A DNA stretch of 64,000 nt, from NCBI GenBank assembly GCA_913043005.1, contig CAJWKU010000008.1, positions 1 through 64,000 on the forward strand, written 5' to 3'. Under the pieces are notes generated by a model that was not told the origin of the DNA, did no database searches, and saw nothing but the letters and a program-made list of their open reading frames with translations. The DNA is from an uncultured Cryomorphaceae bacterium (GTDB lineage: Bacteria > Bacteroidota > Bacteroidia > Flavobacteriales > Schleiferiaceae). Each line of letters opens with the position of its first letter. Position 1 is the stretch's first letter. The position numbers and the translations under genes are program-made. Below are positions 1 to 9,429 of this stretch, one piece after another.

Positions 1-2720
1 CAAGCCCTTTTCCGAATCAGGGTAATCCGGTAGGATTTACTCCATCAACGGGACTCATCACTATTGAGCCAACTGTTAGTGGCTCTTTCATGTCTTGTAT
101 CAAAGTAGAGTCATACCGTTGCGGCCAAAAAATTTCAGAGATCTTTAGAGATATAGCAATGGTTATTAAAACGGGCTGCGAGCTAACTGGAACGAGTACT
201 CCCAATGTTCCGCCAGTATTAACTTTAGATTCCATTCCTGGAACTGCTGGTTTAGTTATCGTACCAACAAAGCAATATTCGGGATACGGAACGGATACAG
301 TATGGCAAGCCACAGTCAACCCCGGAGATCTTGTGAACTTTAGATTGACAGCTACTGATAATCAACTAACGCCATTATTTAATCTTCAAAATGTTAGTTT
401 TTCAGCCAGGAGTGCTCAAATACACAACTCTACTATTACAAACTCATGTGCTGAGCCACCTTGTGCGTTTGTTACTCCTGTCTCGCCGGCAACATCTTTT
501 ACAAATCCGCTGTCCTTGAATATTGATTTCTCATGGCAAATAGCATGTAATCACATTTCCTCTCAAGGCTCATGCGGAACAGGAGCAAACTCTTATTATT
601 TCCCCTTAAAAATGCAGGATGATGCATGTCCCGCGCCAGCAGTTAGTGTAGCGACACTAAGAATTGATGTGGTTCCTTCTGTGCCGAGTGCTCCTGATTT
701 AAGCAATAGTTGCTTGGCCTTTGATGCATCGAACAACTCAGTGGTTGTTAATTGGGATACTCCTGCAGATACTGGAACAGACTTCCAAGGATATATAGTT
801 TTTCACGGCACAGCTCCAGGAACGCCATTTACTGCGGTAGATACCATTTTTGGTGCGTATTTGCCCACCACCTACAATCATTTATCGACTAACCCTATTG
901 TATCTCCCGTTGCAAATGGTAATAATCTTTATTATCTCAGATGTATTGGCTCTTGTGGTTATGAGTCTGTAAATAGTGACACGCTTCAAATGATGCTGCT
1001 AGACGTGACTCCAATTCCTCCAACGAATTCCTCTGTAGCTCAGCTTGATTGGAACTCTAATGTTTCTGGATCAACAGCAATGTACCAGATATGGAGACGG
1101 GCTCTTGGTGCCCCAGCCTCTTCTTGGACAGCTATTGACTCCACTACATCTTTAACTTACAATGACACCGTGAATACTTGCGGTCAGGATTTAGAATATC
1201 AAATTCGAATTGCAGGACTATGTAATTCTACTACTGATAGTGGCTCTTTTTCTGATAGTTATAACACTGATGTTCTTGTTATTGATTCTGTATCTGTTGT
1301 TGCGGGTACGGCAATTATATCGTGGTCAGGAAACACCAACGGTGACGTTGTAGATTATGATCTTCTTGAATATGATCCAGCAACAGGATGGAACTCAATA
1401 GCGACAGTGCCTTATGGTACAGCGATGCCCTTTACAATACCCGGTGCTTTGCCATTGGACTCAGTCAAAACTTATAAAGTAATCTCCACGGATAGTTGTG
1501 GCAATCAAAGTAGTGATTTACTGGTTTCACGGCATAATAATATTCTTCTAACGGAAAGTTTAGATCCTTGTGAAGGAGTGCTTCGCTTAAAATGGAATAC
1601 TTATAGAGGATGGTCTGGTGGTGTGGGAGCTTACAGGGTTCTGGCAGATGTAACGCCTCCAGGAGGCCCTACCCAAGTAGGTGTCTTGTTTGCTACAAAA
1701 ACAGCGACTGATTCAGCCTTCAATACCAAAGCAATAATAGGGGGTTGGAACTATTGTTTCTATATCCAAGCAGTAGATACTGGTATCACACACTTTAGTA
1801 CTTCCAATGAAATATGCATGAATAGCCTTGCGGTTCAGCGGTCACGTATTTTATATATGGCCAAGGCTTCAGTCCGACCAGACAATGCTGTTGAACTGGT
1901 TTGCTATGTTGACAAGGATGCTGATATTATTCATTTTGATCTTCAGCGAGCAGAGACCCCTGGTGCGGCATATACATCTCTTGGGATGATCCCAAAACCC
2001 GTAATCCAGCCATCAGAAATAAGATTTACAGATTTTTCTGCAGATCCTCAGAATCATAGATATGAGTATCGTTTTGTAGCTACGGATAGCTGTGGTGGTA
2101 TCGATACCGCTTCAAATGTAGGAGCGAATATGCTTTTAGATGTAGAATCTAAAGAGAACTTAACCAACGTTCTCAGTTGGAACTCTTATCGAGAGTATAT
2201 GGGTGGCGTTAGAGACTATGAAATACATAGATCAATAGGAGTTAGTGCCAATGGCTTTGTTAAAATAGGAGCTACTACAGATACTTTTTATGTAGATAAT
2301 ATAAGGGATGAAGGAGACAATGTTGGTATATTTTGTTATCGTATCGTCGCTACAGAGCAGAACAATCCTCTTGGTTTTGTAGACTACAATGGTTTAGCTT
2401 TTAACAGTACATCTAATGAAGCATGTGCTGAGCATAATCCTAGAGTGTTTATTCCAAATAGTTTTAATCCAAAGTCTGATAATGTAGAGAATAGCACCTG
2501 GAAACCTGTTCACTTGTATGTAGAGGAATCCAGTTATTCATTAGAAATCTATGACCGTTGGGGTAATAAAGTCTTTGGCACAAATGATGAAACAAAAGGT
2601 TGGGACGGTAAAGTCTCTGGGGAATATGCTCCTGCTGGTGCTTATATATATCAGCTCAAGTATCGTTCTAAGCAAGGCGAACCCATTGAGAAAAGAGGTT
2701 CTATCACCTTGATGTATTAA
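1..2720 (+). CDS. T9SS type B-sorted large surface protein (C-terminal part, cut by window edge)
   Basis: The frame is open from base 3 with no credible start, so the gene begins before the window; about 905 residues are visible. The first in-window ATG, at 90, is internal. The body is a string of beta-rich, fibronectin type III-like segments rich in Ser, Thr, Asp and paired Cys. The last ~90 residues form a gliding motility-associated (CHU_C-type) domain, from VFIPNSFNP through YDRWGNKVF and GWDGK to APAGAYIYQLKY. In Bacteroidota this domain directs secretion through the type IX system (type B sorting) to the cell surface or medium. A strong terminator follows directly, so this is the last gene of its transcript. 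Family call is firm; the specific role (adhesin or other) is unknown. Confidence 0.85.
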   Translation, partial: SPFPNQGNPVGFTPSTGLITIEPTVSGSFMSCIKVESYRCGQKISEIFRDIAMVIKTGCELTGTSTPNVPPVLTLDSIPGTAGLVIVPTKQYSGYGTDTVWQATVNPGDLVNFRLTATDNQLTPLFNLQNVSFSARSAQIHNSTITNSCAEPPCAFVTPVSPATSFTNPLSLNIDFSWQIACNHISSQGSCGTGANSYYFPLKMQDDACPAPAVSVATLRIDVVPSVPSAPDLSNSCLAFDASNNSVVVNWDTPADTGTDFQGYIVFHGTAPGTPFTAVDTIFGAYLPTTYNHLSTNPIVSPVANGNNLYYLRCIGSCGYESVNSDTLQMMLLDVTPIPPTNSSVAQLDWNSNVSGSTAMYQIWRRALGAPASSWTAIDSTTSLTYNDTVNTCGQDLEYQIRIAGLCNSTTDSGSFSDSYNTDVLVIDSVSVVAGTAIISWSGNTNGDVVDYDLLEYDPATGWNSIATVPYGTAMPFTIPGALPLDSVKTYKVISTDSCGNQSSDLLVSRHNNILLTESLDPCEGVLRLKWNTYRGWSGGVGAYRVLADVTPPGGPTQVGVLFATKTATDSAFNTKAIIGGWNYCFYIQAVDTGITHFSTSNEICMNSLAVQRSRILYMAKASVRPDNAVELVCYVDKDADIIHFDLQRAETPGAAYTSLGMIPKPVIQPSEIRFTDFSADPQNHRYEYRFVATDSCGGIDTASNVGANMLLDVESKENLTNVLSWNSYREYMGGVRDYEIHRSIGVSANGFVKIGATTDTFYVDNIRDEGDNVGIFCYRIVATEQNNPLGFVDYNGLAFNSTSNEACAEHNPRVFIPNSFNPKSDNVENSTWKPVHLYVEESSYSLEIYDRWGNKVFGTNDETKGWDGKVSGEYAPAGAYIYQLKYRSKQGEPIEKRGSITLMY

Positions 2721-2735
2721 CTTTTAGTTAACGTT

Positions 2736-2769
2736 AAAAAAAGGCCATCCACAGAAGGGTGGCCTTTTT
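2736..2769 (+). terminator. Rho-independent terminator after the T9SS protein
   Basis: The stem AAAAAGGCCATCC pairs with GGGTGGCCTTTTT around the loop ACAGAA, with one G-T wobble, and ends in a T run. It begins 15 bases after the stop codon. Because the A tract pairs with the T tract, it could work in both directions, but the only gene reading into it is on the plus strand. Confidence 0.88.
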
Positions 2770-2772
2770 CAT

Positions 2773-2780
2773 TACATTTG
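2773..2780 (+). promoter_or_regulatory. Bacteroidota -7 promoter box for guaB
   Basis: TACATTTG matches the Bacteroidota -7 consensus TAnnTTTG and ends 27 bases before the guaB ATG. No TTG is seen at the usual -33 position, which falls inside the preceding terminator. Confidence 0.45.
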
Positions 2781-2807
2781 TATGCAATTTATATCTAAGT
2801 TGTAACC

Positions 2808-4280
2808 ATGGACAATCCACTTCCAAAAATTATCGGGGAATACCTAACCTATGAGGACGTACTATTGGTTCCCGGATTTTCTGAAGTTTTACCAAGAGAT
2901 GTAACAATAGTCTCAAAGTTTTCAAAAAATATTTCTTTAAAGACACCCATTGTAAGTTCTGCAATGGATACTGTAACAGAATCAGCATTGGCCATTGCGA
3001 TGGCTCAAGAGGGTGGTATGGGTGTACTCCACAAGAATATGACTGCTGAAAAGCAAGCCATGGAGGTCAGAAAGGTTAAAAGAGCGGAGTCTGGAATGAT
3101 CATAGATCCAGTAACCTTAAGTAAGGATGCATTTTTATCTGATGCTAAGCGTCTGATGGCTGAATACAGGATTGGTGGTATTCCAGTTGTGGACCCAAAC
3201 AAGAAGCTTATCGGTATTGTTACCAATCGAGATTTAAGATTTGAGCACGATGATAAAAAAAGTGTTGCAGACCTTATGACATCCAAATCGTTGGTTACAG
3301 CAAAAGAGAATACTACGATGGATGAGGCAGAGCTCATTCTACAGGAGAATAAAATTGAGAAACTTCCCGTTGTTGATGAAAAAGGAATATTAATCGGTTT
3401 GATTACTTATCGTGATATTTCAAAAAAAAGAAATAAACCGAACTCAAATAAGGATTCATTTGGCAGGCTGAGAGTTGCAGCAGCAGTAGGTGTTACTCCA
3501 GATATATTGGATAGGGTAAGGTTGCTGGTAACCGCAAACGCTGACGCAATTGTAATCGACACTGCGCACGGGCATACAAAAGGTGTGGTGGAGGCATTAA
3601 AGGCAGTAAAGAAAGAATTTTCAGGATTAGATGTTGTGGTTGGTAATGTGGCAACAGCAGAAGCTGCTAGATATCTCGTAGATGCTGGTGCTGACGCAGT
3701 TAAAGTAGGTATTGGCCCAGGTTCAATATGCACAACCAGAATTGTTGCAGGAGTTGGAGTTCCGCAATTAACTGCTGTAATGCTTGTTGCTGACGAAATT
3801 AAAGGAAGTGGAGTTCCTGTTATTGCTGATGGTGGAATTAGATATACGGGTGATATCGTCAAGGCTATAGCTGCAGGAGCAGATTGTGTTATGTTAGGAT
3901 CCCTTTTAGCTGGTGCAAAGGAAGCTCCAGGTGAATCAATAATCTTAGATGGTAGAAGGTTCAAGTCTTATCGGGGCATGGGCTCTGTTGAAGCTATGGA
4001 GTCTGGCTCCAAAGATCGCTACTTTCAAGATGTCGAAGACGATATAAAAAAATTAGTACCTGAAGGCATTGTCGGCAGAGTACCATATAAGGGTGAAGTA
4101 AATGAAGTAATGTATCAGTTTATCGGAGGACTCAGAGCCGGAATGGGTTATTGTGGTGCTAAAAATATTGACGAGCTAAAAGAAAAGAGCAAATTTGTTC
4201 GGATTACTTCATCTGGCATTGCGGAAAGTCATCCTCATGATGTCACAATTACAAGAGAAGCGCCTAATTATAGTCGTTAA
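2808..4280 (+). CDS. guaB: IMP dehydrogenase
   Basis: It oxidises IMP to XMP with NAD+, the committed step of GTP synthesis in the cytosol. The 490-residue length is normal. The (beta/alpha)8 barrel is interrupted by a pair of CBS domains at about residues 97-205. The catalytic loop GSICTTR puts the nucleophile at Cys308, preceded by the GIGPG phosphate-binding turn; the flap region with SYRGMGS and a C-terminal mobile loop are present. The start is set by the usual N-terminal YEDVLL motif close behind the ATG. It is transcribed alone, between an upstream terminator and a convergent neighbour that overlaps its last 4 bases. Confidence 0.97.
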   Translation: MDNPLPKIIGEYLTYEDVLLVPGFSEVLPRDVTIVSKFSKNISLKTPIVSSAMDTVTESALAIAMAQEGGMGVLHKNMTAEKQAMEVRKVKRAESGMIIDPVTLSKDAFLSDAKRLMAEYRIGGIPVVDPNKKLIGIVTNRDLRFEHDDKKSVADLMTSKSLVTAKENTTMDEAELILQENKIEKLPVVDEKGILIGLITYRDISKKRNKPNSNKDSFGRLRVAAAVGVTPDILDRVRLLVTANADAIVIDTAHGHTKGVVEALKAVKKEFSGLDVVVGNVATAEAARYLVDAGADAVKVGIGPGSICTTRIVAGVGVPQLTAVMLVADEIKGSGVPVIADGGIRYTGDIVKAIAAGADCVMLGSLLAGAKEAPGESIILDGRRFKSYRGMGSVEAMESGSKDRYFQDVEDDIKKLVPEGIVGRVPYKGEVNEVMYQFIGGLRAGMGYCGAKNIDELKEKSKFVRITSSGIAESHPHDVTITREAPNYSR

Positions 4281-4990
4281 GGGATTATTATCTTTTGTCT
4301 CTCTATGTAATCTTGATAACACCTATATAGGCTCAATAATAATTCATAGTCTGTCTTGTATTGAATCATTTGTTTGTCCCATGTGCAAAACAATAAAAGT
4401 TCTTCAATTTGGCTAGATGTTAAGCCAGTCAATTCAAAGAGGGCATTTCTATTATTGTTTTTTGCCAGTTTTTGTCTATAATTTTCATTGTCTAGAATTG
4501 CTTTAAGCTCCCGCAGTTGTCTTGGTCTTTTTCCAAATTGATCGTATAAAAAATCTATTGGGTTTGCCAAAGTTGGCTTTACTGATTGCGGAATCATTAT
4601 ATCCTCTCCAGTCGGTCTTGCAGGCTCTTTGATTGGCATTTGCTTGGGTAGGTTGCTCGTCAGTTTATACGCTGTTATTGGAACCTCTTCGAGTAAAAAA
4701 TTTTGTGGTAAAAGATCAATTATCGCTTTGCTATTACTATATGCTGAAGAATACCTGTAAGCAAAACCAGGTTTAGAAAAAACCAAAGTATCTCCTTCTT
4801 TTGCCTTTATGGAAAATTCACCATCCGCGTTTGAAGAGGATAAGGATTCGTCCCTAACATTTACAATTGTCACGTTAGGTACTGGATCTTTTGATTTATC
4901 TTCGATTATGAGACCTTCAAATAGGACCAATGACTGTCCGCTTGAAATAAAAAACGCTAGAAAGAAGGCTATTGTATAAAAACTCTTCAC
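4277..4990 (-). CDS. Exported CarboxypepD_reg-like domain protein
   Basis: This 237-residue protein starts with a signal peptide (Lys-Ser, then a hydrophobic stretch ending in SSGQS). Residues ~22-95 form a single carboxypeptidase-regulatory/CNA-B-like beta-sandwich, with the typical order: EGLIIEDKSKDPVPNVTI, then SNADGEFSIKAKEGDTLVFSKPGF. The remaining ~140 residues look alpha-helical and include KRPRQLRELKAILDNE and a Tyr/Cys-rich tail. Such proteins are common in the Bacteroidota periplasm or outer membrane, with no assigned activity. It is divergent from ettA and its stop overlaps the guaB stop by 4 bases. Function unknown. Confidence 0.75.
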   Translation of the reverse strand: MKSFYTIAFFLAFFISSGQSLVLFEGLIIEDKSKDPVPNVTIVNVRDESLSSSNADGEFSIKAKEGDTLVFSKPGFAYRYSSAYSNSKAIIDLLPQNFLLEEVPITAYKLTSNLPKQMPIKEPARPTGEDIMIPQSVKPTLANPIDFLYDQFGKRPRQLRELKAILDNENYRQKLAKNNNRNALFELTGLTSSQIEELLLFCTWDKQMIQYKTDYELLLSLYRCYQDYIERQKIIIP

Positions 4991-5055
4991 GAATGGAAAA
5001 TTACAATAACTATGCCCGTTTCAAATCCCGATATTTGTATTGAAAAAAAACATAT

Positions 5056-6750
5056 ATGTCAGACGATAAGAAGATAATATTTTCTATGACGGGAGTGTCT
5101 AAAATACTTCCCAATAATAATAAAGCAATATTAAAAGATATTTTTTTGAGCTTCTACCATGGAGCAAAAATTGGAATCATAGGTCTTAATGGTTCGGGTA
5201 AGTCAACATTATTAAAAATAATTGCAGGTGTTGAGAAAAATTTTCAAGGAGATGTGGTTTTTGTTGAGGGTTATAGTGTAGGTTACCTAGAGCAGGAGCC
5301 GCAGCTTGATGAAACGAAGACTGTAATTGATATTGTTAAAGAAGGGGTGTCCGAAACTGTTTCTCTTTTGGATGAATACAATTCAATCAATGAGCAATTT
5401 AGTTTGCCAGAAGTTTACGAAAATCCTGATGCGATGGAGAAATTAATGAATCGTCAATCAGAAGTACAAGACAAGATTGACGCTACCAATGCATGGGAAG
5501 TGGATACGGTTCTATCTAGAGCGATGGATGCTCTCCAATGTCCCGATGGTGATACTTCAATATCGGTATTATCGGGTGGAGAAAGAAGGAGAGTGGCTCT
5601 TTGTAGACTCCTCTTAAGAAATCCCGATGTATTGCTTCTTGATGAGCCTACAAATCACCTTGATGCAGAATCTATTCTATGGCTAGAGCATCACTTGCAG
5701 CAATATAAGGGAACGGTGATTGCTGTAACGCACGATCGTTACTTCTTAGATAATGTTGCTGGCTGGATTCTTGAATTAGATAGAGGAGAAGGAATTCCTT
5801 GGAAAGGGAACTATACAGAATGGCTTGAACAGAAAACAAAGAGGTTGCAGGTAGAAGAAAAACAAGCGACAAAAAGAAGAAGAACTCTGGAAAGAGAATT
5901 AGACTGGGTTAGAATGAACCCAAAAGGTCGTCAGGCAAAATCAAAAGCCCGTCTTTCTAATTATGACAAACTGCTTAGCGAAGAGCAAAAAGACAAAGAA
6001 CAAAGTTTAGAGATATTCATACCAAATGGACCGCGATTAGGTGATAATGTTATTGATGCAGAGCATGTGAAAAAGAGTTTTGGAGATAAGTTGCTCTATG
6101 AAGATTTGAACTTCAAATTACCTCCAGCGGGAATAGTTGGAATCGTCGGTCCTAATGGAGCAGGAAAGACAACTATATTTCGAATGATTATGGATCAGCT
6201 TAAGGCAGACTCAGGTATTTTTAAAGTTGGCGAGACGGCGAAACTTTCATACGTGGACCAGTCTCATGAAAAAATGGATCCTGAAAAGTCAATTTACGAT
6301 ATCATAGGAGATGGTCAAGAACAATTTGAGATAGGTAATCAAATCATTAATTCTCGTGCATATCTAGCCCGGTTCAATTTTAGCGGTGGGGATCAAAGTA
6401 AAAAAGTCGGAGTACTATCAGGTGGAGAAAGAAATAGACTACACCTTGCAATGGCACTCAAAGAAGGGGGTAATGTGTTACTTTTAGATGAGCCTACTAA
6501 TGACCTTGATATTAATACATTAAGGGCGCTAGAAGAGGCTTTGAATAATTTCGCTGGATGTGCTGTTATTATTTCGCACGATAGATGGTTTATGGACCGA
6601 GTTTGTACTCATATATTGGGTTTCGAAGGTGACTCTCAGGTTTATTATTATGAAGGTTCTTTTTCTGAGTATGAAGAGAACAAGAAGAAACGATTGGGTG
6701 GCTCGCTTCTTGAACCAAAGAAATTCAAATACAAGAAATTAGTTAAATAA
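5056..6750 (+). CDS. ettA: ABC-F ATPase EttA (energy-dependent translational throttle)
   Basis: There are two ABC ATPase domains in one chain and no membrane segment, as in the ABC-F family that binds the ribosomal E site. Walker A motifs are GLNGSGKST (~residue 43) and GPNGAGKTT (~362); signature motifs are LSGGERRRVAL and LSGGERNRLHL; Walker B regions read LLLDEPTNHLD and LLLDEPTNDLD. The linker contains WVRMNPKGRQAKSKAR, characteristic of EttA, and the N terminus (FSMTGVSK) also fits. At 564 residues it is close to E. coli EttA. The stop overlaps the hisS start by one base (TAATG), so the two are probably co-translated. Confidence 0.92.
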   Translation: MSDDKKIIFSMTGVSKILPNNNKAILKDIFLSFYHGAKIGIIGLNGSGKSTLLKIIAGVEKNFQGDVVFVEGYSVGYLEQEPQLDETKTVIDIVKEGVSETVSLLDEYNSINEQFSLPEVYENPDAMEKLMNRQSEVQDKIDATNAWEVDTVLSRAMDALQCPDGDTSISVLSGGERRRVALCRLLLRNPDVLLLDEPTNHLDAESILWLEHHLQQYKGTVIAVTHDRYFLDNVAGWILELDRGEGIPWKGNYTEWLEQKTKRLQVEEKQATKRRRTLERELDWVRMNPKGRQAKSKARLSNYDKLLSEEQKDKEQSLEIFIPNGPRLGDNVIDAEHVKKSFGDKLLYEDLNFKLPPAGIVGIVGPNGAGKTTIFRMIMDQLKADSGIFKVGETAKLSYVDQSHEKMDPEKSIYDIIGDGQEQFEIGNQIINSRAYLARFNFSGGDQSKKVGVLSGGERNRLHLAMALKEGGNVLLLDEPTNDLDINTLRALEEALNNFAGCAVIISHDRWFMDRVCTHILGFEGDSQVYYYEGSFSEYEENKKKRLGGSLLEPKKFKYKKLVK

Positions 6751-8087
6751 TGAAACCACAATCTTCTAAAGGAACTAGAGATTTTGACCTAATACAGGTA
6801 TCCAGAAGGAATTATGTAATTGAATTGCTTAGAAAGGCTTTTCAAACGTTTTCTTTTAATCCGCTTGAAACTCCAAGTTTTGAAAATATTGAAACTTTAA
6901 TGGGTAAATACGGAGATGAGGGGGATCGCTTGATTTTTAAGATACTTCGATCCGGTGATTTCATGAAAAGTGTATCAGATAAGTCTAATCCAAAGATTAA
7001 AGAAATTGCCGATAAGGCTTTACGTTATGACCTGACAGTTCCTTTAGCTAGATATGTTTCTCAAAATTCAGGCAAATTATCTTTTCCATATAAACGATAT
7101 CAAATTCAACCTGTATGGAGGGCAGATAGACCCCAAAAAGGAAGATATAGAGAGTTTTTACAATGTGATGCAGACGTGGTAGGCTCAAATAGCTTATGGC
7201 AAGAGGTTGAGATGATAGATCTTTATTCATTTGCTTTTCAAAGCCTAGGTATTTCAGTTGAAATCAATATTAACAATAGAAAAATATTGGCTGGAATAGC
7301 CGAAATATGTGGGATAGAAAATCGTTTAATAGAATTCACTGTGGTCCTAGATAAAATTGAAAAGATCGGTGAAGAAGGCATTATATCAGAACTGAGAGAA
7401 AAGGGCTTTTCACTTAAAGAAATAACGAAGTTGAAACCAGCATTTCGGTCATTTAAAAATCTAAATGAATCAATTGCATTTTTAAAAGATTGGCTCAATA
7501 AAAGTGAACAAGGCCGTCGAGGCATTGAGGAGTTAGAATTTGTTATTAAAAGAGTTAAAGATGCTGGTATCCTTAAATTGAACGTGAGTTTAGCGAGAGG
7601 ACTTAACTATTATACCGGTTGCATCTTTGAGGTGAATGCTCTTAACGTAGATATTGGAAGTGTCGGAGGGGGTGGCAGATATGATAATTTAACTGCAATG
7701 TTCGGGCTTAAAAATATTTCAGGAGTAGGAATTAGCTTTGGCTTAGACCGAATAATGCTATGCTTGGAAGATTTAAATCTTTTACCAGACGGTATTATTC
7801 AATTTTGTGATGTAGTTATTATCAGAGTAGATGAAAGTTCATCTGATGATAGTTACAAAATTGCGCAAGAATTGAGATCTTCTGGAGTTTCAGTTGATTA
7901 TTATCCTGATATCGTCAAAATAAAAAAGCAATTTGATTATGCTGAAAAAAGTGGTGCAAGCCATGTGATTATCTCTGAAAGTGAAAATGATCAAGATCAA
8001 ATTAGAGTTAAAAATTTAATCACAGGAGAAAGCCATCTCATGAATAGAAAAGAACTCTTAACTTATTTTCAGGAGTTAAAGAACTAA
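6750..8087 (+). CDS. hisS: Histidine--tRNA ligase
   Basis: This is a class II aminoacyl-tRNA synthetase charging tRNA-His. The N terminus SSKGTRDF matches the family. Motif 2 lies in RYQIQPVWRADRPQKGRYREF; the histidine-specific loop LARGLNYYTGCIFEV lies near residue 285; motif 3 ends GVGISFGLDRIML. A C-terminal anticodon-binding domain covers ~340-430. Length (445) is normal. The start overlaps the ettA stop by one base. It converges with the flavin reductase gene, the stop codons being 3 bases apart. Confidence 0.96.
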   Translation: MKPQSSKGTRDFDLIQVSRRNYVIELLRKAFQTFSFNPLETPSFENIETLMGKYGDEGDRLIFKILRSGDFMKSVSDKSNPKIKEIADKALRYDLTVPLARYVSQNSGKLSFPYKRYQIQPVWRADRPQKGRYREFLQCDADVVGSNSLWQEVEMIDLYSFAFQSLGISVEININNRKILAGIAEICGIENRLIEFTVVLDKIEKIGEEGIISELREKGFSLKEITKLKPAFRSFKNLNESIAFLKDWLNKSEQGRRGIEELEFVIKRVKDAGILKLNVSLARGLNYYTGCIFEVNALNVDIGSVGGGGRYDNLTAMFGLKNISGVGISFGLDRIMLCLEDLNLLPDGIIQFCDVVIIRVDESSSDDSYKIAQELRSSGVSVDYYPDIVKIKKQFDYAEKSGASHVIISESENDQDQIRVKNLITGESHLMNRKELLTYFQELKN

Positions 8088-8104
8088 TGCTCACGGATGA
8101 GCAT
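8087..8104. other. Short perfect hairpin spanning two convergent stop codons
   Basis: ATGCTCA and TGAGCAT form a perfect 7-bp stem around a CGGA loop, covering the last base of the hisS stop and the whole stop of the flavin reductase. There is no T run on either side, so if it ends transcription at all it does so weakly in both directions. Confidence 0.4.
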
Positions 8105-8702
8105 AATCAAATCTTCTGATTGAATTCGTTTCAGCATAAGCGTTAAGCCCTTGGGAACTTATAATTTTTTTCTCGACAATATTCATGAAACCGTCTTTTT
8201 CTGGAGAAACATTGGAGATGACTTCAATTACTTCTGCTTCAACAAGTAATGTACCATTGCTCATAGAATGGCTACCAATTTTTTTAAAAATGAACTGAAT
8301 ATCTGCGTTTAGTAGAATCGGCACATTAAATTGTTTATCGAGATTCCATTTTATATTATGAATATCTAGTTCGGAAATTTCATTAGAGTAATTCGCACTG
8401 CATTGATGCAATATTTCTAGTGAAATAAATTCTGTAGCGAGAGAAAAGTTGAAATATGAATTTCGCATTAAATTCTCATAGGATTGATGTGCAATTGTTG
8501 GTGGGCGAAATAAAAATCCCCAAGTAGGGGGTGATGAGCCAATATGAATCACCTGACTAAAAACACCTGAATTTGCTATACCATTCGAATTCATAGTGCT
8601 TAAAAGGCCTACACATTTTAGCCCGCCAAGAGAATTAAAAAAATTTGCCTTGAATCTGCTAGGCCACTTTTCCCAGATATCCTTGCTGATTTTTGTCTCC
8701 AT
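8091..8702 (-). CDS. Flavin reductase-like FMN-binding protein
   Basis: The 203-residue protein belongs to the flavin reductase-like (FMN-binding split barrel, flavoredoxin-type) family. Seen motifs are GLKCVGLLSTMNSNGIANSG, then FSQVIHIGSSPPTWGFLFRP and the later NFSLATEFI. An earlier in-frame ATG at 8759 would add 19 residues but overlaps the SDR gene. The ATG at 8702 shares one base with the SDR stop (TAATG), which strongly favours it. Pairing with an SDR suggests a shared redox role; substrate unknown. Confidence 0.8.
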   Translation of the reverse strand: METKISKDIWEKWPSRFKANFFNSLGGLKCVGLLSTMNSNGIANSGVFSQVIHIGSSPPTWGFLFRPPTIAHQSYENLMRNSYFNFSLATEFISLEILHQCSANYSNEISELDIHNIKWNLDKQFNVPILLNADIQFIFKKIGSHSMSNGTLLVEAEVIEVISNVSPEKDGFMNIVEKKIISSQGLNAYAETNSIRRFDYAHP

Positions 8703-9385
8703 TAATTTCGAATGCGTCCCATTCCACCATTTACTCCAAAAACTTCTCCTGAAATCCATTTTGACTCTAGAAGTAATTGAGCCATTTTGGCAATTTCCTC
8801 AGGAGTTCCGACAGCTTTTAAGGGGTGTCGTTGCTCAGATGCAGCTCTGCGATTTTCATTGCCGAGAAGTTTTGTGGCCATAGGTGTGTCGGTAAGTGAA
8901 GGGGCTATTGTATTTACACTAACATTTGGTGCCCATTCAGCAGCCAAAGAGCGACCCAAGCCTTCAACCGCTGCTTTGGCCATGGCTACAGAGGCATGAA
9001 AAGGCATTCCTTGAGCAACTGCTACGGTACTGAATAAAACTACACTTCCCTTGGCTGATATTAATGATTTTTCAGCTTTTTGAAGAATTTTTGCCGCCCC
9101 TAAGGCGTTAATGGTAAAATCATTAATAAAGTCATCAGTCTTTAAAGACTTAAATGGTTTTAAATTAATAGTACCAGGACAATATACCAATCCACTGAGA
9201 TGTTCCGGAAGGTTTATCGTTTCCATATTGTCAATCCCCATGCTAATGCTCTCAAGATTCGCATGTTCGTAATCAACAGGTTCTCTGCTAATTCCTAGTA
9301 CTTTATTCCCTTTATTTAACAGCATTTCAGTTAAAGCTCTGCCTATGCCAGTTCTGTGTCCAATAATCAAAATTGTATGTTCCAT
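8702..9385 (-). CDS. SDR-family protein with catalytic Tyr replaced
   Basis: The Rossmann fold of the short-chain dehydrogenase/reductase family is clear: a GxxxGxG glycine motif (GHRTGIG, residues 9-15), catalytic-type Ser119 and Lys137, and the C-terminal ISGEVFGVNGGM. The normal YxxxK tyrosine is Val133 (SVAMAK). Without the Tyr general acid, a standard ketoreductase reaction is doubtful; a binding role or different chemistry is possible. I recall similar Tyr-less SDRs in flavobacteria, so this may be a conserved subfamily rather than decay. It is the first gene of a coupled pair with the flavin reductase and is divergent from hutH. Confidence 0.78.
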   Translation of the reverse strand: MEHTILIIGHRTGIGRALTEMLLNKGNKVLGISREPVDYEHANLESISMGIDNMETINLPEHLSGLVYCPGTINLKPFKSLKTDDFINDFTINALGAAKILQKAEKSLISAKGSVVLFSTVAVAQGMPFHASVAMAKAAVEGLGRSLAAEWAPNVSVNTIAPSLTDTPMATKLLGNENRRAASEQRHPLKAVGTPEEIAKMAQLLLESKWISGEVFGVNGGMGRIRN

Positions 9386-9407
9386 TCTCTTTTAACACAA
9401 GTAAACC

Positions 9408-9415
9408 TATTTTTG
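9408..9415 (+). promoter_or_regulatory. -7 promoter box for hutH
   Basis: TATTTTTG fits TAnnTTTG and ends 14 bases before the preferred hutH ATG at 9430. Because it lies downstream of the alternative ATG at 9373, it also argues against that longer start. Confidence 0.45.
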
Positions 9416-9429
9416 TTGAAATAATTGTC

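Noticed and set aside
3407-3964. Long open frame on the minus strand inside guaB
   Set aside because: It is the antisense of a firmly identified gene, has no recognisable motif and is rich in Ser/Thr/Pro/Ala, as expected of a shadow frame.
9373-9429. Longer hutH start at ATG 9373
   Set aside because: It overlaps the start of the divergent SDR gene and lies upstream of the promoter box at 9408-9415.
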